Assembly (NCBI GenBank): GCA_023819025.1
Contig: JAMWDC010000063.1
Location: 1 to 9,270 of the forward strand
Length of the DNA: 9,270 bases
Reading direction: 5' to 3'
Source of the DNA: Candidatus Omnitrophota bacterium
GTDB taxonomy: Bacteria; Omnitrophota; Omnitrophia; Omnitrophales; Aquincolibacteriaceae
Position numbers and translations under genes: made by a program. The notes below the pieces were generated by a model. The model made no database searches. It worked only from the letters and a program-made list of their open reading frames with translations, and was not told the DNA's origin. Positions 5,732 to 9,270 of this stretch are shown here, piece after piece; the first letter of the stretch is position 1; each line of letters starts with the position of its first letter.

Positions 5732-7159
5732 TCACAGTTTCGGTTTTGTTTTGTAAATCCCGGTTTCTTGTTCGAACGTATAGGCGGCCCGGAAAATCAG
5801 TTCTTCTTGAAAAGGCCGGGCCGCGAGCTGCATGCCAATTGGAAGCCCTGATGACGTAAAACCGCAGGGAATGGATATGGCCGGAATTCCGGAAAGATTT
5901 ACGGGGATCGTAAAAATATCCGAAAGATACATCGCCAAAGGGTCATTGGCCTTCTCGCCAATTTTGAAAGCGGGGGTTGGAGAGGTCGGCGTGAGGATCA
6001 AATCGACTTCTTCGAATGCTTCATAAAAATCTTTGCGGATCAGGGTACGGACCTTTTGTCCTTTCCGATAATACGCCTCGTAGTATCCCGCGGAGAGTAC
6101 AAAGGTACCAAGCAGAATCCGTCTTTTGGCTTCGACGCCGAAACCTTCGTCCCGCGTTTCAAAATACATCTCACGGATTTCCTTGGTAGGAATCCTCAAG
6201 CCGTACTGAACTCCATCAAACCGGCCGAGATTGGAACTCGCTTCCGCAACGGCCACGATGTAATATACGGCCACCGAATAAGGCGTATGAGGAAGTCGGA
6301 TGGTCTTGATGGTTGCGCCGAGTTTACGGAATGTTTCGGCAGCGGCACGGACACTCTTGTCAACTTCTCGATCCAATCCTTCCACAAAATATTCTGCCGG
6401 CAGTCCAATCCGGAGATCGCGGACATCGCAGACGAGGGATTTTGTATAATCAGGAACAGGCTGCATCGCTGAGGTGGAATCCCGGGGGTCATGTCCCGCT
6501 AACACGTTCATGAGAATGGCAGAATCTTCAACGGTTTTAGTGAGCGGACCGATTTGATCAAAGCTGGAACCAAAGGCAATTAATCCATAGCGTGAAACAC
6601 GGCCATAGGTCGGTTTGAGTCCAACTACGCCGCACAGGGAAGCGGGTTGCCGGATGGATCCGCCGGTGTCGCTCCCAAGTGCCGCAATCGCCATATCCGC
6701 AGCGACCGCTGCTGCCGAACCGCCGCTCGATCCGCCCGGGACCCGTGTGGTATCCCAGGGATTCCTCGTCGGTCCAAACGAGGAAGTCTCACACGAAGAA
6801 CCAAAGGCAAACTCATCCATGTTGCATTGCCCCAAGATCGTGGCTCCCGCGGCTTTTAACCTTTCGATGACGGCCGCGTCATAAGGCGGCGTATGCCCTT
6901 TGAGAATTTTGGAAGCGCAGGTGGTTTCCTTGCCGCGAATACAAATGTTATCTTTGACTGCCAACGGAACGCCCGCAACAACTGACTGGGAGGACACGGC
7001 AGATAAATCCTGATCGAAATCATACCGGACGAAAGCGTTGATTTTCGGCTGAAGCGCCTGAATACGATCCCGTAGGGCCCGGAGGATTTCTCGCAATCCG
7101 CCTTCCCGAGCGACTCCGATGGCTTCCTTAAGGGTGAATTCGTAAAAAGGGCGGTTCAT
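5732..7159 (-). CDS. gatA: Aspartyl/glutamyl-tRNA amidotransferase subunit A
   Basis: GatA is the glutaminase subunit of GatCAB, an amidase-signature enzyme that hydrolyses glutamine and channels ammonia to GatB. The 475-residue length is usual. The Ser-cisSer-Lys triad is intact: Lys69 in GVPLAVKDNI, Ser144 in the signature PGGSSGGSAAAVA, and Ser168 in GSDTGGSIRQPAS. The spacings of 75 and 24 residues equal those of the characterised S. aureus enzyme. Other family segments include ATILGQCNMDEFAFGSS, GVVGLKPTYGRVSRYGL and, near the C-terminus, FTIPVNLSGIPAISIPCG followed by GLPIGMQL. The ATG lies five bases after the gatC stop, indicating tight coupling; only a weak A/G-rich stretch serves as ribosome-binding site. 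Confidence 0.98.
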   Translation of the reverse strand: MNRPFYEFTLKEAIGVAREGGLREILRALRDRIQALQPKINAFVRYDFDQDLSAVSSQSVVAGVPLAVKDNICIRGKETTCASKILKGHTPPYDAAVIERLKAAGATILGQCNMDEFAFGSSCETSSFGPTRNPWDTTRVPGGSSGGSAAAVAADMAIAALGSDTGGSIRQPASLCGVVGLKPTYGRVSRYGLIAFGSSFDQIGPLTKTVEDSAILMNVLAGHDPRDSTSAMQPVPDYTKSLVCDVRDLRIGLPAEYFVEGLDREVDKSVRAAAETFRKLGATIKTIRLPHTPYSVAVYYIVAVAEASSNLGRFDGVQYGLRIPTKEIREMYFETRDEGFGVEAKRRILLGTFVLSAGYYEAYYRKGQKVRTLIRKDFYEAFEEVDLILTPTSPTPAFKIGEKANDPLAMYLSDIFTIPVNLSGIPAISIPCGFTSSGLPIGMQLAARPFQEELIFRAAYTFEQETGIYKTKPKL

Positions 7160-7164
7160 ATTCT

Positions 7165-7449
7165 CTATTCTTTTTCGACCACTTTGGGAACTTTGAAGAA
7201 CTTGGCATGCCGCGAAGGCGCATGTTCGAGAACCTCTTCTTGAATTTCAGTGGACTTAACGGTATCCGGACGGAATACATTTTCAAGATCGAGCACATGA
7301 CTGGTCGGTTCGACTTGACTTGTCTCTAAAGATTCCAGCTTTTTGACATAACCAAGGATGGATTCCAAATCTTTCTCAAGCTTTTCCTTCTCGCCCGATT
7401 TGAGATTGAGTCGAGCCAACTCCGCAATTCTGTCAATGTTAAACTCCAT
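7165..7449 (-). CDS. gatC: Aspartyl/glutamyl-tRNA amidotransferase subunit C
   Basis: GatC is the small belt-like subunit that wraps GatA and GatB and stabilises the complex. From the ATG at 7449 the product is 94 residues, the normal family size. It shows IDRIAELARLNLKSGEKEKL at residues 5-24, VEPTSHVLDLENVFRPD at 46-62, and the C-terminal HAPSRHAKFFKVPKVVE at 76-92, close to the family's A-P-x-R-x-x-x-F-x-V-P-K-V. The reading frame stays open for a further 48 codons upstream, but that extension has no family match and overlaps the end of the preceding gene in another frame. The ribosome-binding site is modest (CGGGG, about six bases upstream). The gene starts 26 bases after the upstream exported-protein gene and ends five bases before gatA. 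Confidence 0.96.
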   Translation of the reverse strand: MEFNIDRIAELARLNLKSGEKEKLEKDLESILGYVKKLESLETSQVEPTSHVLDLENVFRPDTVKSTEIQEEVLEHAPSRHAKFFKVPKVVEKE

Positions 7450-7475
7450 CTTTGCCCCGGCCCATTTTAAAAAGT

Positions 7476-7997
7476 TCAATGAACCCCAACCGGTTTCGGC
7501 ACACACTTCACTGCGATATTTCCAAGTGCCGTCGCCAAATCGCGGATCCAATCCCTTAGGTTGGTTCCAATTTTCAAAAATGACCGCCCCCAATTCCGCA
7601 TCTTAATTTCCCAAAAAAACCGCGCCCCTCCGGAAGCCGTCTTTGCCGCGGCCAGAACGCTATCTTCGCGTCGAATCGTGACCCATGGTTCTTCTGAAGG
7701 TTTCAACCCTTGGGTATGAATCGCTTCATGAAGGTTCGGTCCTTCAACATCGCTAACACGTGCGATGTCGGATTGGACAAACACTTTGGTTTCATGGCCA
7801 AGATCTACTTCGATTAAATCATCCACCTTATTCACAATCTTCCCGATCATAGACCGACCGTCTTTGAAATCAAACCTTTGGTACCCTTCCGGTGATTTTA
7901 AGTTCAGAGTCCTCAACATCCCGCCAAGATGAACTCGAACACCAGCCGCCCATGCCATCACCAATAAAGCGACGGCTAGGACAAGAACTTTTCTCAT
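7476..7997 (-). CDS. Exported protein of unknown function at head of gat operon
   Basis: I do not recognise this 173-residue protein. Residues 1-20 (RK, then VLVLAVALLVMAWAAGV) look like a signal peptide or single membrane anchor, with a possible cleavage after AWA at residue 18, placing the rest outside the cytoplasmic membrane. Residues 40-81, QRFDFKDGRSMIGKIVNKVD then LIEVDLG, KVFVQSDIARV, alternate like a small SH3/LSm-type beta barrel of the kind D-G-x-x-x-x-G-K-I-V, E-V-D-L, V-x-x-S-D-I-A-R-V found in various bacterial envelope proteins. The C-terminal third is basic and aromatic (W, R, K) without a visible motif. The ATG is preceded by AAGGGGGA at a good distance and by a candidate promoter. 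Its placement 26 bases before gatC suggests shared transcription rather than a shared job. Confidence 0.75.
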   Translation of the reverse strand: MRKVLVLAVALLVMAWAAGVRVHLGGMLRTLNLKSPEGYQRFDFKDGRSMIGKIVNKVDDLIEVDLGHETKVFVQSDIARVSDVEGPNLHEAIHTQGLKPSEEPWVTIRREDSVLAAAKTASGGARFFWEIKMRNWGRSFLKIGTNLRDWIRDLATALGNIAVKCVPKPVGVH

Positions 7998-8038
7998 GCA
8001 CTATCCCCCTTAAAAGTTGGCTCCCAAAAAGATCCTTG

Positions 8039-8051
8039 GTTCTTTAAGAAC
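8039..8051. repeat. Small palindrome in leader of the 7476-7997 gene
   Basis: GTTCTTTAAGAAC is a 13-base near-perfect palindrome with a single central base. It lies just downstream of the predicted -10 box of the minus-strand promoter, so it would fall in the first 25 bases of the transcript or serve as an operator. Nothing more can be said from the sequence. Confidence 0.35.
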
Positions 8052-8059
8052 ACCCGTAC

Positions 8060-8088
8060 ATGTTATTCTATTTCTGTCTCTATGCCAA
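8060..8088 (-). promoter_or_regulatory. Candidate sigma70 promoter for the exported-protein/gatCAB operon
   Basis: On the minus strand TTGGCA (8088-8083, five of six consensus positions) is followed after exactly 17 bases by TAACAT (8065-8060, four of six). Initiation about seven bases later would give a leader of about 55 bases before the ATG at 7997. It is the best-spaced pair seen in this divergent intergenic region but not a strong match. Confidence 0.4.
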
Positions 8089-8172
8089 GACCTTAGAGAA
8101 TCATTCAAGAATCATGAGAGGATCAAAACCAGACTTCGGAGGTAGAGCCATCAAAGGACTTGAGGGAAAGAG

Positions 8173-8209
8173 GCATTTCCCGGTATGATAGCGAGGGTGC
8201 CGGGAATGC
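8173..8209 (+). promoter_or_regulatory. Hairpin enclosing the lapA ribosome-binding site and start
   Basis: GCATTTCCCGG (8173-8183) pairs with CCGGGAATGC (8200-8209) as ten base pairs with one bulged T, around a 16-base loop. The favoured lapA ATG (8206-8208) is in the 3' strand of the stem, while its GAGGG ribosome-binding site (8193-8197) and the alternative ATG (8185) are in the loop. Such an arrangement could limit initiation or shift use between the two starts. The pairing is seen; control is inferred. Confidence 0.45.
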
Positions 8210-8388
8210 GATTATCTTCGATCCTTACATTAGTGCTTGTGTTAATCCTGATCCTTTTTACCATTCAAAACGCGAATCCTATCCGGATTCATTTTCTTCA
8301 GTGGTCTTTTACGGCAAGCCGGGTTGTTGTCATTTTCTTGGCCTTTACTGCGGGACTTCTCATCGGCTGGACTGGAAGAAGGCGATAA
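8206..8388 (+). CDS. LapA-domain (DUF1049-type) small membrane protein
   Basis: This is the only plus-strand gene supported in the window. The 60-residue product begins MRLSSILTLVLVLILILFTIQNANPIRIHFL and continues with QWSF and a second hydrophobic stretch, VVVIFLAFTAGLLIGW, ending GRRR. That is the LapA/DUF1049 pattern: a first membrane helix ending F-x-x-Q-N, a short stretch with the V/I-x-x-x-F-L-x-W-S-F motif, then a second helix ending G-x-x-x-G-W. E. coli LapA works with LapB in lipopolysaccharide assembly and LpxC turnover, but short paralogues of this domain are widespread and their roles are often unknown. The ATG at 8206 has GAGGG about nine bases upstream and gives the usual N-terminus; an in-frame ATG at 8185 would add seven residues without a clear ribosome-binding site. 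It is transcribed divergently from the gat operon. Confidence 0.85.
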   Translation: MRLSSILTLVLVLILILFTIQNANPIRIHFLQWSFTASRVVVIFLAFTAGLLIGWTGRRR

Positions 8389-8690
8389 CCGCGAAACAGT
8401 ACCTGCCCTTACAGTGCCGTGCATTTATTACTTCAACGATCACAACAGGGTACTCTTTCTTACCGCTCTCTTTTGTGGCGTATAACACTTGCGGAATAAA
8501 ATTTCGTTTAAAATAAAAACGGGTATCAGAAGGATGCCTGCAACGCCGCCGAAATTAGCTCTAGGTTTGGACCGCAGTTAGCCCACTCTGTGATCACCGC
8601 TCATAGAGTTCACCTCTTTCAAGCATCTTCCGTTTTCCCCAAAAACGGGAAATTAGGCGAATTCAAGCCTTCTAAAACCGGTCATACAAC
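8389..8690. other. Intergenic stretch with one stem-loop, no gene supported
   Basis: Between the convergent lapA and exported-protein genes I see no ORF with a ribosome-binding site or family match. CCGTTTT (8630-8636) and AAAACGG (8642-8648) form a 7-bp stem around CCCCA, extended to nine pairs by a T-G and a T-A pair (8628-8650). It lies about 40 bases after the stop of the minus-strand gene, where a terminator might be expected, but the minus strand continues AAGATGC with no T-run, and the plus side is A-rich. ACTCT and AGAGT near 8585-8609 could pair weakly. No clear terminator for lapA was found. Confidence 0.4.
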
Positions 8691-9071
8691 CTACTGAGCC
8701 GATGGCACTGTCGATGCTGCCGGTACTGCTGGCGCAGCGGGTACCGCTGGGGCCGTTGGCACCGCGGCTTTTCGGATCGAAGTCGCTGTCAACTTACCCG
8801 AGGTAGCATCTTCTGCTGCCATCACCACCACCAGATCATCTGCCTTCAGTTCCGCAAGACCCGTGACGCCCGCATAGGTCGTGTTGGCATTGACGGATAC
8901 CACAACCTTCTCTTCGGCATTCGTCAAAAAATTCTTCTGGGAAACTTCGACAGAATTATCGGCTACATTCACAGTAACAACCTTACCACTGACGACCTTT
9001 GCCAAAGCGACTCCCTGAAATGCCACACATGCGAGAAAAAGAATCACGGCTAAGAGTGTCAATTTTTTCAT
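8691..9071 (-). CDS. Small exported protein with beta-rich domain and Pro/Ala tail
   Basis: From the ATG at 9071 the product is 126 residues. The start is set by AGGAGG seven bases upstream; the frame is open twelve codons further, but that start lacks a site. Residues 1-24 are a clear signal peptide (MKK, a hydrophobic core, then VALA with cleavage before Lys25). Cys15 sits in the hydrophobic core without a good lipobox, so lipoprotein processing is unlikely. Residues 25-102 (VVSGKVVTVNVADNSVEVSQ, later VVVSVNANTTYAGVTGLAEL, KADDLVVVMA, GKLTATSIRKA) have the pattern of the small beta-barrel domain of DUF5666-like periplasmic proteins: G-K-V-x-x-V, then V-N-x-x-T-x-x-x, L-x-x-L-K-x-G/D-D-x-V. 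The tail 103-126 repeats Pro-Ala-Val/Ala units (APAVPAAPAVPAAS) and is probably disordered. The specific function is unknown. Confidence 0.82.
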   Translation of the reverse strand: MKKLTLLAVILFLACVAFQGVALAKVVSGKVVTVNVADNSVEVSQKNFLTNAEEKVVVSVNANTTYAGVTGLAELKADDLVVVMAAEDATSGKLTATSIRKAAVPTAPAVPAAPAVPAASTVPSAQ

Positions 9072-9128
9072 GATTCTACCTCCTTTCTGTAGAAAATTTA
9101 AAATCAAAAGTCCGCTCTTTCCTGTTAT

Positions 9129-9210
9129 TGCATCCGTTTTCCTTCTACCAAGATGGGCATCGTAAAAAAGACAAAACGCTTTTTAGTCGATGCAGCGGTT
9201 GCCTTCTACC
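9129..9210. repeat. Pair of about 20-base direct repeats upstream of the exported-protein gene
   Basis: TGCATCCGTTTTCCTTCTACC (9129-9149) and TGCAGCGGTTGCCTTCTACC (9191-9210) share TGCA at one end and CCTTCTACC at the other, with one length difference between. They recur about 61 bases apart within 160 bases upstream of the signal-peptide gene. They may be duplicated protein-binding sites or parts of a structured leader. The second copy lies in the loop of the 9173-9235 inverted repeat. Confidence 0.5.
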
Positions 9211-9235
9211 GCCCTACCTAACTAAAAAGCGTTTT
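9173..9235 (-). terminator. 15-bp perfect inverted repeat, possible terminator
   Basis: AAAACGCTTTTTAGT (9173-9187) and ACTAAAAAGCGTTTT (9221-9235) are perfect reverse complements around a 33-base loop. The loop itself can form GCGGT/ACCGC (9195-9199 with 9208-9212). On the minus strand the structure is followed by GTCTTTTTTACG, with a run of six T, which suits a terminator for a gene beyond base 9270 transcribed towards this one. A structured 5' leader of the 9071 gene, or a mobile-element remnant, are alternatives. Confidence 0.5.
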
Positions 9236-9247
9236 CGAATTTCCCGT

Positions 9248-9268
9248 CAAGGCGGGATCTCCGCCTTG
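9248..9268. other. GC-rich stem-loop at window edge
   Basis: CAAGGCGG and CCGCCTTG form a perfect 8-bp stem around GATCT. On the minus strand it is followed by ACGGGAAATTCG rather than a T-run; the plus-strand flank is cut off by the window end. It may be half of a terminator or an intergenic repeat. Its direction cannot be decided here. Confidence 0.45.
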
Positions 9269-9270
9269 CT

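Noticed and set aside
7450..7593. Longer gatC start giving 142 residues
   Set aside because: The extra 48 codons overlap the end of the upstream gene in another frame, match nothing in the GatC family, and the 94-residue form has the normal length and N-terminus.
8114..8188. Plus-strand 24-codon leader ORF whose TGA overlaps the alternative lapA ATG at 8185
   Set aside because: The ATGA overlap is suggestive of coupling, but there is no good ribosome-binding site, no attenuator-like residue bias, and the 8185 start is not the favoured one.
8160..8516. Plus-strand 118-codon ORF overlapping lapA
   Set aside because: It is in another frame over the clearly recognisable LapA-domain gene, and its composition (Cys, His, Tyr scattered) shows no family pattern.
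9173..9235. Integron attC site
   Set aside because: ACCTAAC (9216-9222) fits the RYYYAAC core, but it lies on the wrong side of the hairpin, there is no matching GTTRRRY partner, and no integrase or cassette array is present.
9108..9270. Riboswitch upstream of the exported-protein gene
   Set aside because: The hairpins and GGTAGAAGG repeats prompted a comparison with c-di-GMP (GEMM) and other known classes, but none of their conserved core sequences could be recognised; an Rfam search would decide.

Overview
The window reads as ordinary chromosomal backbone from a Gram-negative-like, non-model bacterium. Nearly everything is on the minus strand; one small gene is on the plus strand. The gene content would fit Nitrospirota or a deltaproteobacterial-type lineage: a SpoVG homologue next to ispE, a long-form HisG, a bacterial AURKAIP1/COX24-type mini-protein, GatCAB amidotransferase, and an MgtC-like protein. 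This placement is an inference from gene families and is held with low confidence. No transposase, phage gene, CRISPR array, rRNA or tRNA was seen.

Layout, read in the direction of minus-strand transcription (high to low coordinates). At 8691-9270 there is a small exported protein with a Pro/Ala-rich tail, preceded by an upstream region rich in repeats and hairpins. At 8206-8388 is the only plus-strand gene, a LapA-domain membrane protein, followed by about 300 bases with no supported gene. A divergent intergenic region (7998-8205) holds a candidate minus-strand promoter. From 7997 down to 2429 runs a probable operon: an exported protein of unknown function, gatC, gatA, a 200-base AT-rich spacer with an 18-base palindrome, gatB, tsaD, and an mgtC-like gene. 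The next stretch (2121-2428) carries a long imperfect inverted repeat and a textbook sigma70 promoter placed almost directly on the hisG start codon. Then follow hisG, a 32-residue very basic ribosome-associated-type protein, a GC-rich hairpin, ispE, and the first 27 codons of spoVG running off the window edge.

How the genes fit together: GatCAB amidates Glu-tRNA(Gln) and/or Asp-tRNA(Asn), TsaD makes the t6A modification of ANN-decoding tRNAs, and the AURKAIP1-like peptide belongs to a small-ribosomal-subunit protein family. The window is therefore weighted towards translation. HisG (histidine synthesis) and IspE (isoprenoid synthesis by the MEP route) add two biosynthetic entry or intermediate steps.

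I did not find a convincing new multi-gene system. The points most worth a second look are the 32-residue basic gene at 1079-1177, the near-leaderless hisG promoter, the inverted repeat at 2177-2358, the hairpin over the lapA start, and the repeat cluster at 9129-9268.
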